A stretch of DNA of 64,000 nucleotides. It comes from Russula earlei (lineage: Eukaryota > Basidiomycota > Agaricomycetes > Russulales > Russulaceae). The stretch is taken from NCBI GenBank assembly GCA_025769875.1, contig JAGFNK010000164.1:1-64000 (forward strand). The letters run 5' to 3'. Position 1 is the stretch's first letter. Every line of letters starts with the position of its first letter. Below, in pieces: positions 1 through 11,452 of this stretch. The notes beneath the pieces were generated by a model. It saw only the letters and a program-made list of their open reading frames with translations. It made no database searches and had not been told where the DNA came from. A program made the position numbers and the translations under genes.

Positions 1-538
1 GGAGCGAGTGGACGTGCCGTGGGTAAAACATCGTGAGTTGCCACGGAATGTGATAGAGATGATAACAAGGACACTTCAAAGGCAGCGGCATGGTCGTCCC
101 CTCCCCTCGGAGGCTGAGCCAAATAGAACGACGGCGACGCGACGATGCTCGCTCATCACACTCACCACCCACGGCACGGTCAACCGCTACGGGCTCACCG
201 GTCCGAAACCTCTTCACGGCATCATCTGACTGACAGGACCAAAGGACAGCCTCGCCCTTCGTAATGCGCTGGCCCCACGCCCCCCCGACCTGTCTCAGTT
301 TGTCGGCTAACGACGTACAGATCCGGCTCGGAGGTCGGCAATGGGAACATGTGGCCCGGCCTAAGGACTCGGCCGGTCTCAACCGTGCTAGCCCAGGGGA
401 ACACTTGTGTCTGCACCGGTCCAGCCAGGTCTGGATTGCTTCATCGCAGGTCATGTGATCGTACACCCCCCTCTCACATATAATGTCTTTCGAATTCTGT
501 CTCACTCCACATCCAACAAAGCACTGTGGAGTCAGCAC
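1..538. other. Upstream region of the alcohol dehydrogenase gene
   Basis: I see no convincing coding exon here. Short open frames exist on both strands, but none shows a recognisable domain or splice structure. The stretch just before the ATG at 539 contains pyrimidine-rich segments of the kind seen in fungal promoters. It probably holds the promoter and 5' UTR of the dehydrogenase gene; the transcription start cannot be placed from sequence alone. Confidence 0.4.
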
Positions 539-2078
539 ATGTCCCATAACATCCCAAGAACCCAGACGGCCGCTGTCGTCGTGTCGCCAGATGCTCCCAT
601 TCTCGTAAAGGACGACTATCCGGTGAAGCAGCCCGGGGAGCTCGCTCCAGGAGAGTGTCTCGTCAAGTTGCATTGCACTGGCGTATGCCATACGGACCTA
701 CACGCCCGCAAGAGCGACTGGCCATTTGCTCACAAACTCCCGCTCATCGGTGGGCATGAAGGCGTTGGCCAAGTCGTCGCCATTGGCGCGTACACCAACG
801 ATTCTCCGGTCAAGATTGGTGACAGAGTCGGCATCAAGTGGTTAGCAGACTCGTGTTTACAGTGCGAGCAGTGTCGCAAGGGTTTGGAAACAGAGTACGC
901 ACCCCATGCTTCCTACCACGCCGGTACTATCCGACCCTAACCTGTGACGATCCGCAGGCTGTGCCAAAGCGAAATTAAGCGGATACACCGTCGATGGGAC
1001 GTTCTCTCAATATGTGGTATAGTTTTCTTCACCCTCTGCCTTCGATGACGCATAATTTCCTCAATCAGGTTTCCTATGTTAATCATGTCACGCCCATCCC
1101 CGAGAATCTCAGCAGCCAGGAAGCAGCATCTTTCCTTTGTGCAGTGTGTATCAGTCACTTACTGCCGCTGCCAAGTCACAGCATATATATATGACAATTA
1201 CGTGTATAGGGTGTCACCGTATACCGTGCATTGAAGTACAGTCGAACTCAGCCAGGCGATTGGATTGTTCTTCCTGGTGCGGGGGGTGGTCTTGGCCATC
1301 TTGGTTCGCATCATCCTTATCATCGCTCCTATCGCATTTTAAGTGAAATATTGTCTCCCAGCTATTCAGTATGCTGTCCATGCCTTTGGACTGCGAGTTG
1401 TTGCCGTTGGTCAGCCGTCTCATCTTTAATCGTCTTCAGTCCATCCCTCAATTGTATCGTCGCCTAGACACGGGAGCGGAAAAGCGAGAGCTATGCCTGG
1501 AGCTCGGGGCGGAGAAGTGGGTCGACTTTCGAGAGACGAAGGACCTTGTAAAAGACATCAAGAATGCCGCAGGCGGAGATGGCCCACATGCGGCACTCGT
1601 CTCGGCAGCCAATGTAAGTCCTTGTTCAAGGGCGTATCATGATGACTTGTGAAACATGGTGTATAGAGCTCCGCATATGAGCAAGCGATTGACTATCTCC
1701 GCCCCGGTGGCTCGCTCCTTGTCGTCGGCCTTCCCGGACAAGCCCAGATCGGTGCGTCCATCTTCTGGACGGTGGTCAAAAGCATCAACATCATCGGATC
1801 CTATGTTGGGTGCGCGACCGCTTTCGCTTCATTTCAGGGTAATGTTTTCTTACCGATATCAGCAATCGCCAAGACGCGCGTGAAGCACTGGATATCGCTT
1901 CAAGGGGCAAGATCAAATGTCATTTTGCACTCAAGCCGTTGTCTGCGCTATCTGAGTGCGTGTCGTACGTGTCGTGACACAGATAACCCCACGCTGACGT
2001 CGCCTTGTTAGGATATACGAAGGTTTGGAGAAAGGTACGGTAGTTGGGCGTGTTGTTTTGAATATTGATTTGGAGTAA
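539..2078 (+). CDS. Zinc-dependent alcohol dehydrogenase, 9 exons, one unsettled splice frame
   Basis: Medium-chain, zinc-dependent alcohol dehydrogenase that interconverts primary alcohols and aldehydes with NAD(H), probably cytosolic. Visible motifs are the catalytic zinc segment CHTDLHARKSDWP, GGHEGVG, the structural-zinc cysteines CLQCEQC, the SGYTVDGTF segment, the nucleotide-binding GAGGGLGHLAIQYA and the C-terminal GSYVGNRQDAREAL. Exons read: 539-881 (or 894), 958-1016, 1069-1143, 1210-1303, 1362-1409, 1468-1613, 1667-1809, 1863-1955, 2012-2078. All junctions from exon 2 onward stay in frame and match the family order. The exception is the exon 1/2 junction. The best-looking donor (GT at 895) puts exon 2 one base out of frame; a GT at 882 restores the frame but removes about four residues between the third and fourth structural-zinc cysteines. 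This is either an unusual splice, a one-base sequence error or a recent mutation. Family assignment is firm; activity is uncertain. Confidence 0.85.
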
Positions 2079-2903
2079 AAGGGTCGAGCACCGTCTCCGA
2101 GGATGCAAGGTTCAACCCAACTATGTACTTTTTATTGCAAACCGATCCCTTCGGTGTTGTACTATGTTTCCCATTTCCCACTCAAAGCAAGCGATCCTCA
2201 GTGTTCTATCTCGTTTCTAGCCTTGCGCAAGCCTGGGCTACATTTAAAACCACTTTTTTAGAAATGGTATGTGCAGCAACCCGTCAGGCCTTTCCTCTTC
2301 ACAAGTTCGACGGTTCACGAACACATGACACGCCTCGATACATAATAAGGCATCTGGACTGCTGACGACGGAACGTCATCGTGACAACGAAGCAAAACTA
2401 GAAACGTTCGGAATTATGGGTAGTGTCGAGCTAGCGTTTGTGATGATGACCGTCGGCCGGGACCGCACTTTTTTCTCCCTCCCAAGTCATATTCAAGCTC
2501 TGCTGCAGGTGGACCTCGACGGGACACCACCTTATTCCTCCCTACCAGCGTCGAAAGAAATCGGGGTTCGACATTCGTCAGCTCGTCCGACTGGAACGAT
2601 GAGTGACGATCGGCATGCGCATCGCCATTCATCACTGCATGATTCAAGAGCTGGCAGGTTGCCGCGTAACTAATCAGAGGTCTCGGAGGGAGGTCTTCTA
2701 AGAACATGATCCAGCGCTTCTGAGCTACAACTTACTGATGGCGACGTGTGGCACGTTGCAACTGCAATAGCTCTGCGTGTTGTTCATCACTGTGCGGTGC
2801 CATAGGGTCTCCATGAATGACCCAAATCGCCGATCCTTGTGGTCGATACGTGGGTGTCGATCGTTGCTGGGCACAACAGATCCTTCAAAGTGACAAGAGG
2901 TCT
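2079..2903. other. Intergenic region before the giant GTPase gene
   Basis: This stretch contains no exon I can support. The frame of the next gene is open from an in-frame ATG at 2817. I prefer the ATG at 2904 as its start because the segment between the two is rich in Cys and Trp and unlike the helical sequence that follows. The promoter of the giant gene probably lies here. Confidence 0.4.
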
Positions 2904-5900
2904 ATGTTCGACCAGGTTTTCGCGGCCGTTCGCACTCTCTTTCGCTCACCCAGCCATGGCAATTCACTGAAAGGAGAAATGAAGGCTCTCGCGGCTAAAA
3001 TTACAGACTCGCAATTCCTTCGAGAAATAAAAGGCGTCCAAGATCCGGATCTGCGGGCCATGATAAAGGCTACTGAAGCCCTTGCGTACTCCCTGCTCTC
3101 GCCCTTAATTGACACTACTGCGAGAGAAATAACTCGTACGGTAGTGGCGATGAAGCAGAAACATTGCATAAGGCATCTTCAGGATGAGATCAAGAATGAG
3201 GAAATGAAGTTACGAAGTAACCTACTTGTAGAATTTATTCGCAATCTGAACCAGCAGACGACTGGGCAGAAAAATTCGTATGTTTCTTGATTTGGGGAAG
3301 AATGAGAAACTAATTGCACCTAGTATCGTGTACGTTGATGGCATCGCTACTACGCCGTCAGAAGGGTGGGATTCGTGAGTTCATCGATCTTGCCAAGATC
3401 CCAGTTGATTACATATTCACGCGTTTGCTAGTCGGGGGTTGAACAGTAATTCTCTTTATCATAGCCGGGGTGCGTCTCTACTGAACGACGTCGGCCCACA
3501 CTTTTCACCAGCTAATCTCATGATCAGAGTACTGGTTCACCGGTCGCCGAGAAGCTCCACACGATCACAGCCTCCAATTTCGTGTTCACCTCATGGACTT
3601 GACGAGCGATGACAGGGATAAGATGAAGTTGAATTCGAATCATATACCGAATCCTACCGTGAACGACCGGCTCTCATCCAATTTCAACGTATCGATAGGC
3701 ATGGAAATTGGGTATGAGTTTGACTTCGTTATATCATGTGCCAATGCCTTATACGTTTTTTTAGCTTTTGTCAAATACTAGAGAACGAGAAGCTCCTCCT
3801 TGTGCTAGTCAACCGATATGAGATCCATATCTACCTCGAGCGGCTACCAGCAATAGACACGGTCATCCAGCAAAACAGACCGATCAAAAGCCTTAATCGC
3901 GAGAAGCTAGGTCAGGATGTTCTGTTCGCCTTTGATGAGACAAAGCGAGCATTGGTCGTGTGCGCCGCAATAAAGGTGCCCCGACATCTTTCCTCAGAGT
4001 CTATGTCTCACTTCTGATTAGTTACAACTTCACCTGTTCATTTTTGACGAGGTTTTCAAAACGCTTCATAAGCAGGGGGATTCTATTAACCTTGCCCCAT
4101 GGTATAGCCAACCAATGATCTCCATTTTACAAGTGGCTTTCATCACCGGGAAAGAGGAAATAGTTTTGGTGGACTCTACTAGTCGAGCCCGCATCTTCTC
4201 GTTCATCACTTTGCAATATAGGTGCGATTTCAATACGTTGAAAGGCCATGATTTATATTACTTACTGGCGTTTGTAAGACCGGCTTCCTTACCGCTTCCG
4301 TCACTTCCAAACGCGATATTCTCCTCCCCGGACGGGTCTTGCCTTCTGGTCCTTCATACTCGCGACTCACAATTATCCCTTACCGCATATCACTGGGACA
4401 CATTCGGCTTAAGTCGTGGGACTCCTCTTGATGTTCCAGAATTTCCTCTCAAGGGAGCCGTTTTGACGTCCATGGGCAGTCGGGGACAGCTTTTTCTCGT
4501 CAGCCTTGACATCGATACAGGATATATCCGATCGATTGCCATCGATATCACAAAGAAGGTCACAGAATTCATTTTCAAGAAAAAGGGTGGCCTAGGTCAC
4601 GGTACCCAAAACAATGGAGATCGTCCCACCATACACAACAGCCTACTTGATTGTCACACCGAAGTTTGGTCTCGATTCCCAGTCTTACCTGCCGTGAAGC
4701 GCCGTACTGTCACGTCTTTGAGCGAACGTCAGCAGCGAAGCGTCACGTTCATTACGGAGAAGCCCACGCGGCCCTTTCGTCCTTACTTCACTGATCTCAT
4801 CCAGACATTTGAAAGAACAACAAGGAAACCTGCAGGCGAGGAATTGCGTCGTATTGAGATCTCCGCAGTCCAACTCTCGTGGTTCCAGGAAAATGTGGTC
4901 ATGTGTTTGGCATGGAATATTTCACGGTACCGATTGGGGGAGTGGCTTGTTGATCTTCTTTGCCTTATTCCTATCCACATCGCCGTCTGTCGTGAGAACA
5001 GATTTGTGCCTCTGGCAGATGGTGTTCTTTCCCCCGCTTTGGAACGGTCTCTTCTTGGCGCGGAGGTCAACCAGATAGTAGACAAACTATCGTTTGGTTG
5101 GTATGAGTCAATCTTTCAGTCATACTTGGCGACAAAGGTAAATTTCAGGTGTTATATCCCTTTTCTATATGTATCAATAGAACGTTGATGCCATGATGCG
5201 CAGCCAGTCAAAGTCGTATCATCTATGGGACAGCAATCCGTAGGCAAGAGTTTCTCGTTGAACCATCTTCTCGATACATCATTTGCAGGCAGCGCCATGC
5301 GGACCACAGGTCTGTCTGTCTGCTGCCCCGCTTACCGTATGGCACTGAGCGGAGTATTTCAGAGGGCGTTTGGATGTCAGTGACACCTACCGACGACACC
5401 TTAATCGTAGCACTTGACTTTGAAGGTCGGATCGATGCACATATTCATCTCATTTACAATATACTAACGGTATTGTAGGCGTCGACAGCATCGAACGATC
5501 ACTCCAAGAGGACACACTTCTCGTTTTATTCAATACCGCAATATCAAACCTAGTACGGCCACTATCTTCACCACCCTACTCTCTTCTTACAGACAATAGG
5601 TCCTCTTCCGCAACAACTTCGCGTTTAGTCGAGACATCAGTGGGCTCTTCCAATCATTCCAGTCAAGTGCATCGGTGTTGGATCCTGCCGCAAACCCCTC
5701 TCTCTTTCAATCAACGTTAATCATCATAATTAAGGTAAGCAGTCGGCGACGCAACTCCTACGCCCGCAATACAACACCTCGCCCATAGGACGTCATGGAC
5801 ACTGACAAGATGGAAATAGTCGATGAGTGAGATTTCGTGGTCAACTTGTGACCCTTGGGTGAACGTAGCCTTTGAAGGTTTTCTCTCAAATTTCAGAAGA

Positions 5901-8900
5901 TCGTGGAGCAAGAACAGGATGCCAATTTCATATCGCGCCTTCATGGCGGGAAGTTGGAAATCATGCCGTGGCCTGTGATCGAATCGAAGGAGTTCTACAA
6001 GGAGTTCTTCACACTCAAGAAGCGCCTCGATCTACAAAAAACTTCGCACCAAACCGCGGGACAATTCCTTCATACTATTAAAACACTCATGGCGAAGTTG
6101 AAGGTTATCGTTCATTTTATTTTCGTTTAATCTGTGATTTGACACGTTCTCACAGGCGAATGACTGGGCAGCGCTGTCACGTCCGTTTTTTCATCTATTT
6201 GCATCGGTTCGCGTTCATCCACTTGGCAGAGACTATGACGGAACATCGTGCCAAAACCCTCTCAATCCTTCTCCCGATTGCGTTGGCCACAGGGTATTCT
6301 GAGATTGAACCTGATTGTGAACCATTGAAGGTTTTTCTACTCGACAATTCCTGAAGAGTAGCTTGAGCTGACGCACTAACACCTAGAACTTTGACACAGA
6401 CCTCATAGTCGAAGCCGATGATACTCAGGCACGTTTTGCTATCTCTGAGTGCGAACAAAACCTGCCAGATTCTATCGAGTTGCACCTGGCGACTTTAAGG
6501 GAGTCTTGGAATTCAGCAACAGATCGGCAATTTATACCCGATCCCGATTGGACGGAAAACCTTGCCTCATACATTGGTGGATTAATTAACCAGCGTGTAA
6601 ACCACGTTCGACTCTGGTTGGATTCCAATCTAGAACGATTTCAAACGGGTCATGCCACAGTCGAGGATCTACGCCGGCAATTTGATAACCTTGTCATCGG
6701 AATGCGAGCAAATGTCCAGCTTTGTGGCGCCCATTGCACATTCTGTCATCTCCTCTGTGTTCGCAATCGCTTGCACGAAGGCGATCACAACTGCCAAACT
6801 ACCCATAGATGCGTCCACGGTTGTGGACGTTGTAAGTATAGTGAACGCAAGTCTTGTGGTACCTCGTACGTTCTCTTGTCCCTTGTAACGATGATACACT
6901 AAGGAAGCATAGTGCCGGCCACCTTGGAGAACACATGTACGTGAATGCGACTCTCGGCCAAAATGCGATTTCTTATCAGCATACAGTTGTGTCATCAACG
7001 CTCATTTGTGTGGTGAACCTTGCAAGCTGTCAGGAAGGCGAGGATGTTTAGAAGGTTGCACAAAGGTAGGTTGTTGTGGATATCTCAAATCGTATGAGCT
7101 TATGTACTTTCAGGTTGTGGGGCACACGGAAGACGAGCACCTATGTTCAGCGCCCTTACATATGTGTGGTGAGGTATGCTATGAAGATGGTGAAGACACG
7201 TCTCCTTTACTCACACACAATATGGCTAGCCGTGCGCCCTCAAAGAGATGAAGCTACCAGGTGGGAGAACATATTCTTGCTCAGAGAGCTGTAGTATCCC
7301 GAGGCGCGTTCAGTTAAGCATTATCTCCCGCTGATGAATTGACGAAATCGACTCTGGATAGCGACCAAAATCACGAGACTCACGTTTGCGATACGAGATT
7401 GTGCCCGGTGAGGTGCGACCTCTGTAGACGGCTTTGCGTCCAACCACACCTTCACGGGCTTACTCCGGATCCGGATGTACATCATTTATGCGGGTCAGGA
7501 TCTTCCCTATCCCAGAAATGTACAGATATGGATAAACTTCTCTAGAGAAGGACATTCCTGTTCGGCTCTATGCGCAGCGCCAGGAATATGCCAAATTGAC
7601 ACTGCACCACTATCCATCGAGGCAACGTTCACAGGGAGACACGAGACATTTCAGTATACGAAGGTGATTACATCATTTTTCTACGCAGCTGATATCTGAT
7701 CACCCTTTTTATCTGCCAGTATACCCAAGGTTTGATCGAAATCCGGTTCCAGCGTACCGGGCCCCGATGACATGTAATTTGTAGTGGCCAAACGGCTGCA
7801 ATGTGTCCAGATTATCGGACCAGGGCAGAAATCGCATGAGGGTGCCCATATCCATAGCAAGGAAGAACAGCTGTTCCACTTCTGCGAAACTCGGTATGTC
7901 ACCTCGCCTCATTTGTCGTGATAAGTAAAAGGAACTGAGACTATGGTAGTTGCAATGATTGCGGCTATTTCTGCACGTTTCCTCTCAGTACGAAGCCCTT
8001 TCGTGAAGATGTGTACGCATTTACTGACGCCCGTTACGTTAAGATCATGCTCAACAAGAGCACGAAACTAGCCATGGCTCAATGACACAAACCCGCTGGG
8101 CTATTGAGAATGACGATGAGAATGGTCTCGAATTGGGAGGTCGTAGGTTCTCTTCCAATGACGAAGGAGGGCCGATGATGTGCAACCTTGTCTGTTCATC
8201 CATGGGGAGACATGTTCACATTTCTTATTGTCGCGCGGAAGAGAACACACGCTGTGAAGGAACAGAGATTCAACACATTAATGCACCGTTTACCCCCAAC
8301 CCCCACAAACCTAAGGATGCTGTTACTCATAGCCTCTACTGGCGCAGGATGGGTACGTTAGCTCTCTTCTTTCTTTGGTTCATTTTCAGGCTGAAGTCCG
8401 TTCCGTTTGCAGGCTTTAAAGGTCACGACACTCCTTCATTATTGTCAGGCCCGTATTGAGATTAATCAGATCCATACACCCGTGAAGAGCAAGCGAATTT
8501 TACAAAATGGCGAGTTATGTCACTGGGACGTAAATTGGCTACTAACATATCTGTTAGCGACGTCATGTGCCCAGGTCTGTTACCATACTTATAACGCAGT
8601 AATCACATTTAAAACACCCTAAATCTAGGCCCTGAACATTCGGCAACGGAAGGTACCCCAGGACAACCGTCTTACTGCACGTTACCAATGTTCCATCAAC
8701 CGGCGAACAATTACGAGGCAGTCGAGCATTCCGAGGGTGTTGGTTATACATCCAATGATGGGCATATTTTTGGATGCACGGATCCCGTTGAGTTGCAACA
8801 AGCGTATCATGTGTAAGCCTTCTACCTTCCACCTTGTTAAAGTTTTAACATTGGGGTCCTCAGAATATTCATTATTGACAAGTTGGATTCCTGTTGTGTA

Positions 8901-9773
8901 AAGTTGCTCTCTCTCTCATATCTCGTTTTAGATCCTCCTCTATGGCAAATACGGACCGCCGACCAATGGACGAAACACCCGTAGCAGACCTCATCCGACG
9001 GCATGCTGATAATAGACTTGGTGCTGTGTTCTCTGCTTTGTATAGCTTCTGGTCTGCCCGCCACGCGGCTGTTGCGACAGCCCAACAAGTCGCCAGTGCC
9101 CGACGCGATGCATATAGCGTCGTCCTCTTTGATGGACAAACAAAAAATGCTTTAGTCAACGACCTCGCGAGCACGCCCAACCAACTCTTGGAAGCGGTGT
9201 TAGCGGAAGGACCTTCTTTTGGCACGAACTTCACTGCGGCTCTCGGAGCGGCTGGTGCCATCATGGAACAAAACTGGAGCAGAGAGAGGTTCGTAAAATA
9301 ATCAAGCGGCCTCTGTCCAATCTATTCTTAACGCTTCTCGCAACTCAGAGCGCCAATCATGGTTTTTCTTTCCGACGGGGAATGTTTAATTGCAGATAAG
9401 GCAATCCAAGACATATGTCACTCGGCCGTTCGACGAGGGTGAGTTACGTTCGCTATTTGTGCCAGGGTGTTGCTCACAGTTGCGTAGGCACCCACTTTCT
9501 TTCCATGCGGTTTCCTTCGGTACAAACGACTCAACTTATACCCTCCGGAGGATGGCGCGGCTTGCCCTTGAAATACAAAATAATTCCCCGCAAGATCTAG
9601 GGTCTGTTATTCCCTCGTCCTTCACCACTGCCCTCGACACGGTAAGGGGATGTCCTTTCCTTGGAGATAAGAAAGAGCATTGACTTGCTGATATGGCCTA
9701 GGTACGACTTGCAGAGACATTCTTAGGATTCGCGGAGTCGTTGAGGAAGCCACGAGGCTCACTGATGCGCTGA
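2904..9773 (+). CDS. Giant GTPase / Cys-rich / von Willebrand A protein (VLIG/GBP-like), about 1,670 aa
   Basis: I phased 35 exons that sum to an exact multiple of three (1,671 codons including TGA at 9771). The order is: helical N-terminus; beta-rich central region in one large exon (4279-5137); a dynamin/GBP-type GTPase with P-loop GQQSVGKS (about residues 637-644), an RTTEG switch segment, DFEG (about 682-685) and IIIIKD in place of NKxD; a helical stalk; a long Cys/His-rich region (about 1010-1430) with repeated C-x-x-C and CGEPC units; then a C-terminal VWA domain whose MIDAS is complete (DKSSS near 1446, GTNFT, LSDGE). GTP-binding and metal-dependent adhesion follow from the families; the cellular role is unknown. 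The plan recalls vertebrate very large inducible GTPases, and I recall similar predicted proteins in Agaricomycetes. The exon 7230-7307/7378-7493 junction is the least certain. The ATG at 2817 is an alternative start. Confidence 0.82.
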
Positions 9774-9874
9774 AGTTGACGTTCACGGTTTGACTTGTGT
9801 AGTTGTCGTACTTTTGTAAGATAGACCGGACCGAAATTGCCATCGTCGTGTCGTTGTTCTGTTCCTGTTCGAAT

Positions 9875-10815
9875 ATGCAACGACCTGCGTCCGACTCAGC
9901 ATCAGCGTCGGCTCCCGAGCACAAAGATCATACCTCTCCATGGATTCCGGTTTCCATGGTGAGCTCTTTACACTCCCAGACACTGACCACATCATCATCA
10001 ACTTCCATCGACAGATTGCCCTCACAACTACTGCCCTTGCCCTCCCCCTTGTTCTTCTTCGTAGACAGCGCACAACTACTGCCATCCCTAGTAGGCGCAC
10101 ATCTTCTCAGCTGGCTTTTGCGCCCCCAGCGAGACGAGCACCACTTCCCCATGTTCCCTCAGCAGTCCCTCCACAGCCCCGAATCCCGTCTGCACGGACG
10201 CCACCGATTCAGACATCGACGATATCGATGCCGTCAGCGAATGTAGAAACCCTGCTTCAGGGATCTCTAGAACCGTCCTCGCCCACGTCGAGAGAGGATA
10301 GCTTCAATGGTGTCCTTTACTCCCTCAAGGCGTTCAGCATCGCCACGGTGCTCGTCATCGCGAGCGGTGCGGCCAGCGTTTGGGGCGTGAAGGCATACCT
10401 TGGCATCAAGGATGTGTGTTGTCTCTCTTTCCTGTATCACGTACACCTACTTCATGACCGTCATCCCAACGCCAGACACAGGAGTTTGCGTCAGCCATGC
10501 GCCTGACCCTCCTCAACAAATGGCCCCTCCTCACATCGCGCATTCATCGCCCATCCGATACTACGCGACTTCCCCCACCACTAGTTTCGCCGTCAGTGAC
10601 AGCACCCTGCAGGGTTCGGACCACCAGATGGCCCGCCGCCGATGACTCCAGTAGAGGAATGGAGTTGGCCAGCAGCCCAAGCGCGCCTTGCGGCGGCATA
10701 CGAGAGCGACGGTGTGGCGCAGTTCGCAGAGGTTGCCATCGGTGAATTAGAGGCCGAGTTTGAGCTTGAAAGGCGCAAGAGGGGGCTTCTGGACCCGTCA
10801 GAGGGCCAGAGTTGA
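9875..10815 (+). CDS. Small membrane-anchored fungal protein, model uncertain at the C-terminus
   Basis: Exon 1 (9875-9958) encodes a Ser/Ala-rich N-terminus. A GT-AG intron (9959-10014) leads in frame to exon 2, which holds a Pro/Ser/Thr-rich linker and one strong transmembrane segment (KAFSIATVLVIASGAASVWG) followed by VKAYLGIKD. A second intron near 10415-10480 joins to EFASAMRLTLLNKWPLL. The end of the gene looks like the acidic/helical segment EEWSWPAAQARLAAAYE, finishing with TGA at 10813-10815, but that segment lies one base out of the preceding frame near 10610 and I found no canonical intron that fixes it. Either a small intron was missed or there is a frameshift. I do not recognise a named family. 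The layout suggests a single-pass organelle or ER membrane protein with a C-terminal helix. Confidence 0.5.
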
Positions 10816-11452
10816 CCACCAATTCTGCGGTATTGGGCGTCAATGGCATACGTATTTGGAAGGCTAGATTGTTGAGCCCTAGAAGAACATTAGTCGTTGG
10901 TTGCATTATATTCTATGTACAGATCTGCGTTCGTGACGTGACGTTGGTAAATGTTGGAGACAACAACTCGATTCACATGTCCATCTAGCCGGGAGGTAGA
11001 TATGTGCAGCACGTTTGGAAAATCATGGCCCATAACAACGCTACTAACAAGACCTTCCAGTGGAGATATTGGTGTGGCCTTCAACAGATTGCGAGATGGG
11101 TGAAACCCAATTGCACAAGACATCCCGATGATCGAAGATGGATGTGTCGTAGACGCGGTGCGTGTGAACAGGGACAACGATGTACGGCATAGAGAACAAT
11201 AACAACAACGTGAAGAACAGTCATTGAAGCACAGGAAACGAAACTGAGCTGGCTTGGACCTCTCATTAGGACATTAGGACAATATAAGCCGTCGGTTGTA
11301 GCATGGATACGACTAAGCGATGCGATGGCAGATATACTTGGACCTACAAAGACAAGCCCATGTTGTCAACGTTGACCATATATCAAGGCTCAATCGTTTG
11401 GCCCTAGGATGGCCAGAAACTCAACGACGTCCTCACTCCTCAACCCCCTCAA
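10816..11452. other. Intergenic region
   Basis: No exon could be supported on either strand. The segment separates two plus-strand genes. The last part, before the ATG at 11453, is C/T-rich as in many fungal promoters. An ATG at 11409 is out of frame with the DUF6535 gene, so it was not chosen as its start. Confidence 0.4.
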
